Notes under the pieces: model-generated
The model's input: the letters and a program-made list of their open reading frames with translations, nothing else
Database searches by the model: none
Told to the model about the DNA's origin: nothing
In this document: piece after piece, positions 34,315 through 42,628 of the stretch
How positions within the stretch are numbered: position 1 is the stretch's first letter
Layout: each line of letters starts with the position of its first letter
Position numbers and translations under genes: made by a program
Assembly (NCBI GenBank): GCA_035695825.1
Contig: DASRRH010000026.1
Span: forward strand, 124,001 to 188,000
Reading direction: 5' to 3'
Origin: JAKEFM01 sp035695825
GTDB lineage: Bacteria; Planctomycetota; UBA1135; JAKEFM01
DNA: 64,000 bases

Positions 34315-36906
34315 ATGTCGGTCCATCGGGGCGGTTCGATCCTGGCGCTCGCCTTCCTCGCCGGCGGGGCGGCGGGTCAGAAGTCCCCCGAGGAGTTCTT
34401 CGGGTTCCCGATCGGGGCGGACGGCCGCCTCGCGCGCCACCCGGAGATCCTCGAGTACCTGAGGCACCTCGACGCCGCCTCGGAGTGGATGCGGCTCGAG
34501 ACGCTCGGGGAGTCGACCCTCGGCAACCCGGTGGTCCTGGCGGTCTTCACGTCGCCGGAGAACTTCAAGCGCCTCGACCGCATCCGGCAGATCGCCGCCC
34601 TGCTCGCCGACCCGCGCACCCTGACCGCGGCCGGGGTCGAGGGGCTCGCGAAGGAGGGCCGGACGATCGCCCTGATCACCTGCAACATCCACTCGACCGA
34701 GGTCGCCTCCGCGCAGATGGCGTGCGAGCTCGCCTGGAGGATCGTCGCCGACCGCTGCCCGTTCGACCGGGCGAAGGTGCTCGGCGAGACGGTCTTCCTC
34801 CTGATCCCCTCGACGAACCCCGACGGCCAGATCCTCGTCGCCGACTGGTACGACCGCGGGAAGGGGACCGATTGGGAGGCCGGGCCGATGCCCTGGCTCT
34901 ACCACCCCTACGCGGGCCACGACAACAACCGCGACTGGTTCATGTTCAACCTGAAGGAGACGCGGCTCGTCTCCGACGTCTACTACCGGACCTGGAATCC
35001 GGAGCTCGTCCTCGACGAGCACCAGATGGGCTCGAACGGGGCGCGCCTCTTCGTCCCCCCCTTCGCCGAGCCGGCCAATCCGAACGTCCATCCGCTGATC
35101 TGGAGGGGGCTCGCCCTCCTCGGCGCGAACATGGCGATGCGGCTCGAGCAGAACGGGCGCGCCGGGGTCGTCGACCGCGCCTACTACACGGCCTGGTGGG
35201 AGGGAGCCTCGATCATGACCCCCTGGTGGCACAACATCGTCGGGGCCCTGTCGGAGGCCGCGAGCGCGCGGATCGCCTCTCCCCTCTTCGTCGAGCGGAA
35301 CGAGCTCGCCGGAGCGCGGGGCTTCGACGCGCACGAGCCCTCCGTCGCCTTTCCAAACCCGTGGAAGGGAGGGTGGTGGCGCCTGCGGGACATCGTCGAC
35401 TACGAGCTCGACCTCTCCTTCGCGTTCGTCGAGACCGCGGCGCGCCACCGCGAGGACTTCCTCCGCAACCGGGCGCGCATGGCCCTCGACGCGGTCGAGC
35501 GGAGGGGCTCCCCTCGCGCGTTCGTCCTCCCGGCCGGGCAGCACGACCCCGTCGCCGCTGCGGAGATGGTCGAGGTCCTGCGCCTCGGGGGCGTCGAGGT
35601 CTTCGCGGCCTCCGCTCCCTTCGCCGCCGACGGGAGGAGCTTCCCGGCCGGCTCCTTCGTCGTCCCCCTCGCGCAGCCGAACGGCCCCTACGCGAAGGAC
35701 CTCCTCGAGGTGCAGCACTATCCCGACCTGCGCGAGGTTCGCGGGGGTCCCCCGATCCGGCCCTACGACGTGGCGGGGTGGACGCTCGGCCTCCAGATGG
35801 GCGTCGAGACGGCGCCCGTCGACGCGATCCACGGCGCCTCCCTCACGCTCCTCGACCGCGCTCCCTTCCCCGCCTCGGCCGTCGGGGGGGACGGCCCCGC
35901 GTGGGCCGTCGGGCCCGAGACCAACGCCTCCTTCCTCCTCGCGAATCGCATGGCGGCCGCCGGCGCGGAGGTCTTCCGCGTCCCCGCCCAACCGAGGGGA
36001 AACGCCCCGACGCCCGGGACCTGGCTCCTGCGCGCGCCGGCGGGGGTCGAACCGGCCGCGTTCCGCCCGACGCTTGCCCAGGCCGCCGAGGAGGCGCATG
36101 TCGCGGCGAGCACCCTCGCCTACCGCGGGGAGGCGCTGCGCGTCCGCCGCCCCCGCGTCGGCCTCTACAAGCCCTGGGTCGCGAGCATGGACGAGGGGTG
36201 GACGCGGCTCCTCCTCGAGCGATTCGGGTTCGACTTCAAGAACGTCGAGAACCCGGCGGTGAAGGCGGGAGGTCTCCGGGAGGCCTTCGACGCGATCGTC
36301 CTCCCGGACATCGACGCGGACGCGATCGTCTCGGGGGACACCGTCGCCGACGGGAAGAAGCGGCCCTCCCGGTACCCTCCGGAGTTCCAGGGGGGGATCG
36401 GGGACGAGGGGGTCGCGGCGCTCAAGGCCTTCGTCGAGGCGGGCGGCACGCTCGTCTGTCTCGACAGCGCTTGCGAGTTCGCGGCCGCGAAGCTCGACCT
36501 CCCCGTCCAGAACGACCTGAAGGAGGTCAAGGAGACGGAGTTCTTCTGCCCTGGATCCTGCCTCGCCCTCGACGTCGATCCCTCCCAACCCCTCGCCTTC
36601 GGGATGCCGCGGCGCGCGAGCGCGTTCTTCGTCTCCTCGCCCGCCTTCACGACCTCGCTCCCCTCGGGGAAGCTCGACCGCCGCGTCGCCGCCTCCTACC
36701 CCGCGCGCGACCTGCTCCAGTCGGGCTGGATCCTCGGGGAGGAGCGGCTCGCGCGCCGGGCGGCGGTCGTCGACGTGAAGGTCGGTCCGGGCCGGGTCGC
36801 GCTCCTCGGGTTCCGGGTCCAGCACCGCGCCCAGACGCCCGGGACCTACAAGTTCCTCTTCAACGCCCTCTTCGCCGCCGCCGCCGAACCTGCCGAACTG
36901 CGGTAG
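34315..36906 (+). CDS. Exported M14 zinc carboxypeptidase
   Basis: An 863-residue peptidase. AAAGAGGG precedes the ATG, and the N-terminal hydrophobic stretch (SILALAFLAGGAAGQ) is a signal peptide. The M14 fold spans roughly residues 25-400: NIHSTEVAS near 126 supplies the first zinc His and Glu, NPDGQ the substrate-binding segment, NNRDWF the Asn-Arg pair and DEHQMGSNG near 234 the second zinc His. The C-terminal 400 residues (a GATase-like segment with FVEAGGTLVCLDSACEF near 705) occur in many large M14 proteins. Likely secreted or periplasmic. Confidence 0.9.
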   Translation: MSVHRGGSILALAFLAGGAAGQKSPEEFFGFPIGADGRLARHPEILEYLRHLDAASEWMRLETLGESTLGNPVVLAVFTSPENFKRLDRIRQIAALLADPRTLTAAGVEGLAKEGRTIALITCNIHSTEVASAQMACELAWRIVADRCPFDRAKVLGETVFLLIPSTNPDGQILVADWYDRGKGTDWEAGPMPWLYHPYAGHDNNRDWFMFNLKETRLVSDVYYRTWNPELVLDEHQMGSNGARLFVPPFAEPANPNVHPLIWRGLALLGANMAMRLEQNGRAGVVDRAYYTAWWEGASIMTPWWHNIVGALSEAASARIASPLFVERNELAGARGFDAHEPSVAFPNPWKGGWWRLRDIVDYELDLSFAFVETAARHREDFLRNRARMALDAVERRGSPRAFVLPAGQHDPVAAAEMVEVLRLGGVEVFAASAPFAADGRSFPAGSFVVPLAQPNGPYAKDLLEVQHYPDLREVRGGPPIRPYDVAGWTLGLQMGVETAPVDAIHGASLTLLDRAPFPASAVGGDGPAWAVGPETNASFLLANRMAAAGAEVFRVPAQPRGNAPTPGTWLLRAPAGVEPAAFRPTLAQAAEEAHVAASTLAYRGEALRVRRPRVGLYKPWVASMDEGWTRLLLERFGFDFKNVENPAVKAGGLREAFDAIVLPDIDADAIVSGDTVADGKKRPSRYPPEFQGGIGDEGVAALKAFVEAGGTLVCLDSACEFAAAKLDLPVQNDLKEVKETEFFCPGSCLALDVDPSQPLAFGMPRRASAFFVSSPAFTTSLPSGKLDRRVAASYPARDLLQSGWILGEERLARRAAVVDVKVGPGRVALLGFRVQHRAQTPGTYKFLFNALFAAAAEPAELR

Positions 36907-36953
36907 TTGGAGGGACCCCTCCGAGTCCGGCGACTCGTGCGAAGGGAGACCAA

Positions 36954-37193
36954 ATGGACGTCGAGATCCTCGGAGAGATCGGGGACGTCGAGACGATCGC
37001 GAGAGGACGAGCCATCCGCGAGCTCGAGCGGCTGCGCCGCGTCCATGGGCCGGGCCGCTGGCGGAAGTGCAAGGGGACGGCGACCATCCGGCTACCCGAT
37101 GGGAGCGTTGCCCACGCCGAACTACATTGGTATGAGGCGCACGGAATCGGACGCCGCGAGTTCAAGTTGAAGAAACTCCTCGGATCGTCATGA
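36954..37193 (+). CDS. Small basic protein of a two-gene module, part A
   Basis: A 79-residue protein with GAAGGGAG before the ATG. The ordered core RWRKCKGTATIRLPDGSVAH, then ELHWYEAHGIGRREFKLKKL, is a conserved-looking pattern in short bacterial proteins that occur with a partner like the next gene. The four-base overlap (ATGA) with that gene means they are coupled. Function unknown; a toxin-antitoxin-like pair is possible but not shown. Confidence 0.6.
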   Translation: MDVEILGEIGDVETIARGRAIRELERLRRVHGPGRWRKCKGTATIRLPDGSVAHAELHWYEAHGIGRREFKLKKLLGSS

Positions 37194-37417
37194 ATGCGAA
37201 GAAGGGTCCCTACGTGGTCTGCTTGAGCAACGAGGACTTCCGAGCCTCCCTCATCGTCCGCAAGATCTACCGATCGTTGCGCGACCCCGCCGTCGAGAAG
37301 AGAGGGCTGATCCGCGTGATCGACGAGTCTGGGGAGGACTACCTCTTCCCTGCGGCGCTCTTTGCGCCGATCCGGATTCCCGAGGCGCTCGAGAAGCGTC
37401 TCGCGAAGGCATCCTGA
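37190..37417 (+). CDS. Small protein of a two-gene module, part B
   Basis: A 75-residue protein overlapping part A by four bases. Sequence landmarks are YVVCLSNEDFRASLIVRKIY and LIRVIDESGEDYLFPAALFA. The VCxxNxxxxASLxxxKxYxxxxD...RVIDESGEDYLYP pattern is widespread in short bacterial proteins without assigned role. The fixed pairing and overlap suggest a small functional unit. Confidence 0.65.
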   Translation: MNAKKGPYVVCLSNEDFRASLIVRKIYRSLRDPAVEKRGLIRVIDESGEDYLFPAALFAPIRIPEALEKRLAKAS

Positions 37418-37507
37418 CGCGCGACGGGACCCGACCGCCGGCCCCTGAAGCCGAGCCGTGGTCGGCCCCACCCCGAACCGGCCGGCCGCGGCCAGGCCGC
37501 CGTCCGT

Positions 37508-37831
37508 TCAGGGAGCCGGCTCGACGAGGACGGCGGTGCCGTAGGCGAGGAGCTCGGCCGAGTGGGATGCGATCTCCGAGGAGGCGAACCGCGCCGCGAG
37601 GATCGCGTTCGCCCCGAGCGCGCGAGCCTCCTCGACCATCCGGTCGAGGGCCTGCTCCCGGGCCTGCGCGAGGACCTGCGTGTACTCCTCGATCTCCCCG
37701 CCGACGAGCCCCTTGATCATGGCGAGGAGGGATCGCCCGGCGTGGCGGGAGCGGACGGCGCTCCCGCGGCAGAGGCCGAGGACCCGGACGATCCGGTGGC
37801 CCGGGAGATCGGGGGTCGTGACGACGATCAT
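37508..37831 (-). CDS. YbjQ family (DUF74) protein
   Basis: A 107-residue protein of the YbjQ/UPF0145 family: VTTPDLPGHRIVRVLGLCRG at the N-terminus and ARALGANAILAARFASSEI in the second half are family hallmarks. These proteins form pentamers of unknown, possibly metal-binding, role. It overlaps the anti-sigma gene by four bases (ATGA), so it is the third gene of the sigma/anti-sigma operon. Confidence 0.9.
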   Translation of the reverse strand: MIVVTTPDLPGHRIVRVLGLCRGSAVRSRHAGRSLLAMIKGLVGGEIEEYTQVLAQAREQALDRMVEEARALGANAILAARFASSEIASHSAELLAYGTAVLVEPAP

Positions 37832-38262
37832 CGGAGGACCCTCCGGTAGCGATCGAAGGGGAGGGTCCGCAGGCGAAGGCGCAGCACGGAGAGGAAGAGG
37901 AGGAAGAGCCCCAGGCCCGTGCCGAGAAGTCCGAGCCGGACCGGGAGCGGAATCGCCTCCGCAAGCGTGAGGCGGGTCGCGCCGATCCCGGCGAGGAGGG
38001 CGAGGCCGAGGAGGAGGAAGATCCATCCCGCCCTGCGTTCGGAACGGTTGTAGAAGCCCGACCAGAAGCGGACGGTCTCGGCGTCGGTCGGCTCGGGGAG
38101 GCGCTGGCGCTTCGCGAGCGCCTCGAGGCCGCGGTACCTCGCCTCCTCGAGGGCGCAGGCGCGACACCCGCGGAGGTGCTCGCGGACCGCTGCGGCCGGC
38201 TCCTCGGGGAGCTCCCCGTCGAGGAGCCCCATGATCGCGACCCTCGCCTCCTCGCAGTTCAT
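37828..38262 (-). CDS. Zinc-binding anti-sigma factor
   Basis: A 144-residue transmembrane anti-sigma factor. The N-terminal ZAS domain begins MNCEEARVAIMGLLDGELPE and has the zinc motif H-x3-C-x2-C in REHLRGCRAC. Two membrane helices follow (IFLLLGLALLAGIGATRL and LGLLGTGLGLFLLFLSVL) with a short C-terminal tail. Its start overlaps the sigma gene stop (ATGA), the usual arrangement of an ECF sigma factor and its inhibitor. Confidence 0.9.
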   Translation of the reverse strand: MNCEEARVAIMGLLDGELPEEPAAAVREHLRGCRACALEEARYRGLEALAKRQRLPEPTDAETVRFWSGFYNRSERRAGWIFLLLGLALLAGIGATRLTLAEAIPLPVRLGLLGTGLGLFLLFLSVLRLRLRTLPFDRYRRVLR

Positions 38263-38828
38263 CCCTCTCCGAGGAAGGGGTCGAGCCGCTCGCGCAGCCG
38301 CCGCCGCGCGTGGAAGAGCCGCGACATCACCGTCCCGATCGGGATCTCGAGGACGGAGGCGATCTGCGCGTAGGGGAGGTCGGCGAAGTGGCGGAGCGAG
38401 AGGATTTCCCGGTCGTTCGGCGGGAGCTCCCGGTAGGCCTCCCAGAAGAGTTGGCGGAGCTCCCCGCTCGCGGCCTCCTCGGCCGGGCCTCTCCTCCCGT
38501 CGGGAACCGCGATCGCGGGGCGGTCCTCCTCCTCGTGGATCGAGAGGGCGCGCCCGCGCCCGCGCTTCTCGATCGACCGCAGGCAGACGTTGCGGAGGAT
38601 CCGGTAGAGCCAGGGGAAGAAGGGTGCGCCCGGCCGGAAGCGGGAGACCGACGCCCAGGCGCGGAGGAAGGCCTCCTGCGTCGCGTCGAGCGCCTCCTCC
38701 CGGTCGTAGAGGATCACGCTCGCGATGCCGAAGGCTCGGGGGAAGTAGGCACGGGTCAGCTCCTCGAAGGACGCTCGATCCCCGGTCCCCGCGCGGGCGA
38801 GGAGGCGGCTCTCGATGTCCGGATCCAA
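38259..38828 (-). CDS. ECF RNA polymerase sigma factor
   Basis: A 189-residue ECF sigma factor. The start is a TTG (TTG GAT CCG); no ATG or GTG is available in frame. Region 2 is DATQEAFLRAWASVSRFRPG with FPWLYRILRNVCL, and region 4 is LPPNDREILSLRHFADLPYA followed by IPIGTVMSRLFHARRRL. It is coupled to the anti-sigma gene. The shared divergent region to the next gene contains an AT-rich TTATTTATCC block, a possible promoter. Confidence 0.9.
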   Translation of the reverse strand: MDPDIESRLLARAGTGDRASFEELTRAYFPRAFGIASVILYDREEALDATQEAFLRAWASVSRFRPGAPFFPWLYRILRNVCLRSIEKRGRGRALSIHEEEDRPAIAVPDGRRGPAEEAASGELRQLFWEAYRELPPNDREILSLRHFADLPYAQIASVLEIPIGTVMSRLFHARRRLRERLDPFLGEG

Positions 38829-38867
38829 CGATCGTCTGGAGGCGTGGACGTACCGGCCCGCGCGATG

Positions 38868-38880
38868 GTTATTTATCCGG
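38868..38880. promoter_or_regulatory. AT-rich promoter-like block between divergent genes
   Basis: GGTTATTTATCC is the only strongly AT-rich patch between the sigma gene and the PLP enzyme gene. Read on the minus strand it offers TAAATA as a -10-like element about 40 bases before the TTG start. Evidence is base composition only. Confidence 0.25.
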
Positions 38881-38902
38881 GCCGGCCCCCCCCGAGAAGG
38901 CC

Positions 38903-39895
38903 ATGGAGATCGCCTACCCGCGCGCCGTCCCCCTCGCCCTCGTCCCGACGCCGATCGAGCGCCTCGAGCGCGCGAGCCGGGCCCTCCCCGTCCGGGTGTG
39001 GGTCAAGCGCGACGACCTCACCGGTTGCGCGCTCTCCGGGAACAAGGTCCGGAAGCTCGAGTTCCTCCTCGCCGAGGCGCTCGGGGGGGGCGCGGACGCC
39101 GTCGTCACGTGCGGAGGGCTCCAGAGCAACCACGCGCGCGCGACGGCGATCGCGTGCGCGCGCCTCGGCCTCCGCTGCCGCCTCCTCCTCCGCGGATCTC
39201 CCGACGCGCCCCTCGAGGGGAACTATCTCCTCGACCGATTCGTTGGGGCCGAGGTCCGCTTCCTCTCGATGGAAGAGTGGCGGGGCCTGGACGCTTTATT
39301 CGAGGAGGAGTGCGGCCGGATCCGCGCGGCCGGAGGCCGGCCCTACCTCGTTCCCGAGGGGGGCTCGAACGCGCTCGGCTCCCTCGGCTACGCGCGCGCC
39401 GTCGAGGAGATCGCTCGATGGTCGAAGGAGACGGGCGTCGTGTTCCACTCCATCGTCCACGCGACCGGCTCGGGGGGGACGACGGCGGGGATCCTCCTCG
39501 GCTGCGCGGCCATCGGCTACTCCGCCGAGCCGGTCGGCGTCGCGGTGTGCGACGACGAGGCGTTCTTCCGGAACCGAGTGGACGCGATCTTCGAGGAGGC
39601 GCGGACGCGTTTCGCTCCTCGGGCCTCGCGGCGTTCGTACGCGATCGCCGAGGGGTACAAGGGGCGCGGCTACGGGATGACGAGCCCCGAGGAGTTAGAG
39701 GACCTCCGCCGCGTCGCGCGCGAGGAGGGGCTGATCCTCGACCCGGTCTACACCGGGAAGGCCTTCCGCGGCCTCCTCGGGGAGGTCCGCGGCGGCCGCT
39801 TCCCCGCCGGCTCGGACGTGCTCTTCCTCCACACGGGGGGGATCTTCGGCCTCCTCGCGATGGGGCGCAAGGTCGCGGGGTCGCCGAAAGCCTGA
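38903..39895 (+). CDS. PLP-dependent D-cysteine desulfhydrase / ACC deaminase family
   Basis: A 330-residue enzyme of the ACC deaminase/D-cysteine desulfhydrase family (fold type II). The PLP lysine lies in LSGNKVRKLEFLL, followed by GGLQSNHARATA, the substrate loop GNYLLDRFVGAEV, the phosphate-binding HATGSGGTTAG and the C-terminal DPVYTGKAFRGL and FLHTGGIFGL. The start is an ATG with GAGAAGG upstream. It probably degrades D-cysteine to pyruvate, sulphide and ammonia; ACC deaminase activity cannot be excluded from sequence alone. Confidence 0.9.
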   Translation: MEIAYPRAVPLALVPTPIERLERASRALPVRVWVKRDDLTGCALSGNKVRKLEFLLAEALGGGADAVVTCGGLQSNHARATAIACARLGLRCRLLLRGSPDAPLEGNYLLDRFVGAEVRFLSMEEWRGLDALFEEECGRIRAAGGRPYLVPEGGSNALGSLGYARAVEEIARWSKETGVVFHSIVHATGSGGTTAGILLGCAAIGYSAEPVGVAVCDDEAFFRNRVDAIFEEARTRFAPRASRRSYAIAEGYKGRGYGMTSPEELEDLRRVAREEGLILDPVYTGKAFRGLLGEVRGGRFPAGSDVLFLHTGGIFGLLAMGRKVAGSPKA

Positions 39896-39908
39896 CGCGG
39901 GTCGAGCC

Positions 39909-41243
39909 TCAGGGGCTCGGTCCAGGGAGCGTCCCGAGGACCGCCGCGGCGGCGCGCGCGGCCGTGCCGGGAGCGTCGAAGGCGCGGCGGACCTCCTCGA
40001 GACCCCGCCGGACCGCGTCCCGCTCCGGCCCGTCGCGAAGGAGCGCTTCCGCCCTCGTGGCGATCGCCGCCTCGGCGTCGTCCCGGTCGAAGCAGAACTC
40101 GGGGACCACCTCGCGGTTCGCGATCAGGTTGATCGAGGCGAACCAGGGGGTGCAAAGGAAGAGGCGCGCGAGGGAGGCGAGAGGCCAGCGGACCCGGTAG
40201 AGGACGACCAGGGGCGAGCCGTGGTGGGCGACCTCGAGGATCCCGGTGCCGGACTTGGCGAGGACGAGTCGGGCGCGGGATAGGGGGCCGTGGAAATCGC
40301 CGGCCGAGATCTCGACGCCGGGTCCGGCGAGTTCCCGGAGGAAGGGGGCGAGGTCGGCCCGGGTGTGGGCGACGACGGCGCGGAGATTCGGGCGGCGGGT
40401 TCGGAGCTTCTCGAATACGCGGACCTGGGAGGGGAGGTTCGCGCGGATCTCCTTGCGGCGGCTGCCCGGAAGCAGGACGACGAGGTCGGGGTCGAAGGAG
40501 GAGGTGCGCGGGACTTGGGCGAGCGCGTCGGCCAGCGGATGACCCACGTGGGTCGCGGGGACGCCGTGGCGCTCGAACCAGGGCGCCTCGAACGGGAGGA
40601 TGCAGAGGACGCGCGCGAGGTCGCGCCGCATCCGGCGGACCCTCCAGGGAGCCCAGGCCCAGACCTGCGGAGCGATGTAGTAGAGGACCGGGACGCCCCG
40701 GCGGCGGGCCATCCGGGCGAGGAGGAAGTGGAGGCCCGGATAGTCGAGAAGGACGACGAGGACGGGCTTCTCGTCGCGGAGGATGCGGTGGAGGCGGCGA
40801 ACCGCCCCGAAGAGGCGGGGGACCGCGCGGATCACCGAGGAGAACCCGATCAGGCCGAGCCCGACGAGGTCCACGCGCACGTCGCACCCGGCGGCCCGGA
40901 GGCGCTCGCCGCCGAAGCCGAGCCAGCGGAGGTTCGCGCGGCGCGCGTTCGCTTCTTCGAGGAGGCGGACGGCGTGCCCTTCCGCGGAGACGTCGCCGAC
41001 GGAGAGGAAGATCGTGCGCGGCGTTCCCGGCACCGGCCGGGAGGGGCGAGGAGGGGGGGGAGGAAGGGGTGGACGGGGGGCGGCGAGGGCGGATTCGAGG
41101 GCGGCGCGCCAGCGCCGGCGCCGCGCGAGGTAGAGCGCGAACCGCGGGAGGGCGAGGAGGAGCCCGCCGAGGGCGTCGAGGAGGCCCCCGAGCGCGGCGA
41201 GCGTGGAACCCGGCCCTAGCGTTCGGGCGCGTCCTTCGCGCAC
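39909..41243 (-). CDS. lpxB: Lipid-A-disaccharide synthase LpxB
   Basis: A glycosyltransferase of the LpxB family acting at the inner membrane in lipid A synthesis. Family marks: IFLSVGDVSAEGHAVRLLEE, LRWLGFGGERLRAAGC, VLLDYPGLHFLLARMARRRG, YYIAPQVWAWAPWRVRRM, HVGHPLADAL, LLPGSRRKEI and LAKSGTGILEVAHHGSPLVV. Start unsure. A GTG at 41033 gives a standard 375-residue LpxB. The frame is open to a GTG at 41243 inside the previous gene and adds about 70 residues with a hydrophobic helix (LAALGGLLDALGGLLLALPR) and a proline-rich linker, which looks coding. Shows the organism has lipid A-type biosynthesis. Confidence 0.88.
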   Translation of the reverse strand: MREGRARTLGPGSTLAALGGLLDALGGLLLALPRFALYLARRRRWRAALESALAAPRPPLPPPPPRPSRPVPGTPRTIFLSVGDVSAEGHAVRLLEEANARRANLRWLGFGGERLRAAGCDVRVDLVGLGLIGFSSVIRAVPRLFGAVRRLHRILRDEKPVLVVLLDYPGLHFLLARMARRRGVPVLYYIAPQVWAWAPWRVRRMRRDLARVLCILPFEAPWFERHGVPATHVGHPLADALAQVPRTSSFDPDLVVLLPGSRRKEIRANLPSQVRVFEKLRTRRPNLRAVVAHTRADLAPFLRELAGPGVEISAGDFHGPLSRARLVLAKSGTGILEVAHHGSPLVVLYRVRWPLASLARLFLCTPWFASINLIANREVVPEFCFDRDDAEAAIATRAEALLRDGPERDAVRRGLEEVRRAFDAPGTAARAAAAVLGTLPGPSP

Positions 41244-42547
41244 CGGAACCCGATGTCCGGCTCGCGGGTCGTCAACGCCGGATAGGCCCAGCGCCACGAG
41301 GCCGACTCCTTCGACCCGGGCCTGCGGAACGAACCGCCGCGCAGGACGACGTTCGCGTTCTCCCGAAGCCGTCCGACGGGCCGCCCGTCCGGATAGCTCG
41401 CCGTCCACTCGGAGACGTTCCCCGCCATGTCGAGGCATCCGAACGGGGAAAGGTCGCCGGGAAACGAGCCGACCGCCGCCGTCTGCCCGAGGGCGGCGCC
41501 CGCGTGGTTGCATCGGGAGGCGTCCCACACGTTTCCCCAGGAGTAGAGGAAGCCCTCGGGACCCCTCGCCGCGAACGCCCACTCGTCCTCCGTCGGGAGG
41601 CGTCCTCCGGTCGAGGCGGCGAACGCGAGGGCGTCCTCGAGCGTGACGCCCGTGACCGGATGGTCTTCGCGCCCCGGAGGAGGGGAGGGGGCCTCGTTCG
41701 CCGCGCGCGGCCAGGTCGCGGGGACATGCTTCGCCGCCTCGGCCGCGGGGATCGAGTCGAGGAATCTCTTGTACCGGCGGTTCGTGACCTCGGTCCGGTC
41801 GAGGTAGAAGGACCGGAGCGAGACCTCGAAGGTCTTCTTCGTCCGCTCCGTGTCGAGGTCCCAGCCGCTGTCCCCCCCGAGTCGGTAGTTCCCTCCCGGC
41901 ACGAGGACCATCCCCTCCGGGATCGAGGCGTAGCCGGGGTGGAACCGATCGGGGCGGACGATCCGCTCGAGCTTCGTCGCCGCCTCGAGGAGCGCGCGCT
42001 CCGCGGCCGCGAACTCCCGGGCCTGCGCCGACTCGCGGAAGATCGCGCCGTTCCAGGCCTCGTGGAAGGGGCGCTCGAGGTCGATCGCCCCCGCGAGGGC
42101 GGCGGCTGCGGCGTCGGCCCCCGTCGGGGGGGGCTCGGCCCCGAGCAACTCGGCGAGACGCGCCGCGAGCGCCGGGGCGATGGCGGAGGGGACGCCCGAG
42201 GGGGGGAGCGCGGCAAGGAGTCGCTGGCGGAGGAAGGTCTGCGCCTTCCCCCGCGCGGCCGGGTCGATCCTCCCCTCCCGCCCCTCGACCGCGAGGGCGT
42301 CGAGGGCGGCGCGTGCGCATCCCTCGAGGCTCGCGCGGGCGGAGGCGCCCCCGTCCTCCCGGGCCCGCAGGAACCAGGACTCCCCTTCCCCGTAGGCGGC
42401 GGCGAGCGCCTCGTAGGCCTTCTCGCGGGCCTCGCGCAACCGCCGCACCTCGGCCTCCGCCCGCGCGCGCTCGTCCACGGGCGAGGCGAGCGGGGGCGGG
42501 AACGGGAGGAAGAAGAGGAGGAGGGAGGCGCAGTTCGCCCCGCCCAT
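41216..42547 (-). CDS. Exported SUMF1/formylglycine-generating-enzyme-like protein
   Basis: A 443-residue protein. The N-terminus (NCASLLLFFLPFPPPLAS) is a signal peptide, then a coiled-coil-like stretch (EAEVRRLREAREKAYEALAA). From about residue 200 it is an FGE-sulfatase/SUMF1 domain: GMVLVPGGNYRLGG, FYLDRTEVTNRRYKRFLDSI, HPVTGVTLEDALAFAASTGG, RLPTEDEWAFAARG, MAGNVSEWTASY and VVLRGGSFRRPG. The catalytic cysteines of true FGE are not evident, so it may be a structural or signalling relative. It lies directly downstream of the original end of the secretion operon. Confidence 0.88.
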   Translation of the reverse strand: MGGANCASLLLFFLPFPPPLASPVDERARAEAEVRRLREAREKAYEALAAAYGEGESWFLRAREDGGASARASLEGCARAALDALAVEGREGRIDPAARGKAQTFLRQRLLAALPPSGVPSAIAPALAARLAELLGAEPPPTGADAAAAALAGAIDLERPFHEAWNGAIFRESAQAREFAAAERALLEAATKLERIVRPDRFHPGYASIPEGMVLVPGGNYRLGGDSGWDLDTERTKKTFEVSLRSFYLDRTEVTNRRYKRFLDSIPAAEAAKHVPATWPRAANEAPSPPPGREDHPVTGVTLEDALAFAASTGGRLPTEDEWAFAARGPEGFLYSWGNVWDASRCNHAGAALGQTAAVGSFPGDLSPFGCLDMAGNVSEWTASYPDGRPVGRLRENANVVLRGGSFRRPGSKESASWRWAYPALTTREPDIGFRCAKDAPER

Positions 42548-42561
42548 CGCAAGATCCGGCG

Positions 42562-42585
42562 CGGCGCCCTTCTAGCCGGGCGCCG
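42562..42585 (-). terminator. Hairpin at the original end of the secretion operon
   Basis: A perfect 8-bp stem (CGGCGCCC / GGGCGCCG) with an eight-base loop lies between the reconstructed secretin stop (near 42595) and the SUMF-like gene. It has no T-run. Its place at the end of a 13-gene operon fits a terminator or mRNA 3' hairpin. Confidence 0.45.
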
Positions 42586-42610
42586 GGCCCCGGTCAATTC
42601 GGCCCCTCCC

Positions 42611-42628
42611 GGGGTAGTGGGTCAGTTT
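42611..42628 (+). repeat. Left terminal inverted repeat
   Basis: GGGGTAGTGGGTCAGTTT, the exact reverse complement of the right end. The transposase stop codon (TGA on the minus strand) lies inside it. Confidence 0.9.

Noticed and set aside
39904..39918. GAGCC/GGCTC hairpin at the convergent ends of the PLP enzyme gene and lpxB as a bidirectional terminator
   Set aside because: The stem is only five base pairs, lies partly in lpxB coding sequence and has no T-run.
41216..42547. SUMF1-like protein as an active sulfatase-modifying enzyme
   Set aside because: I could not place the two catalytic cysteines of true FGE and no sulfatase gene is in the window, so only the fold is claimed.
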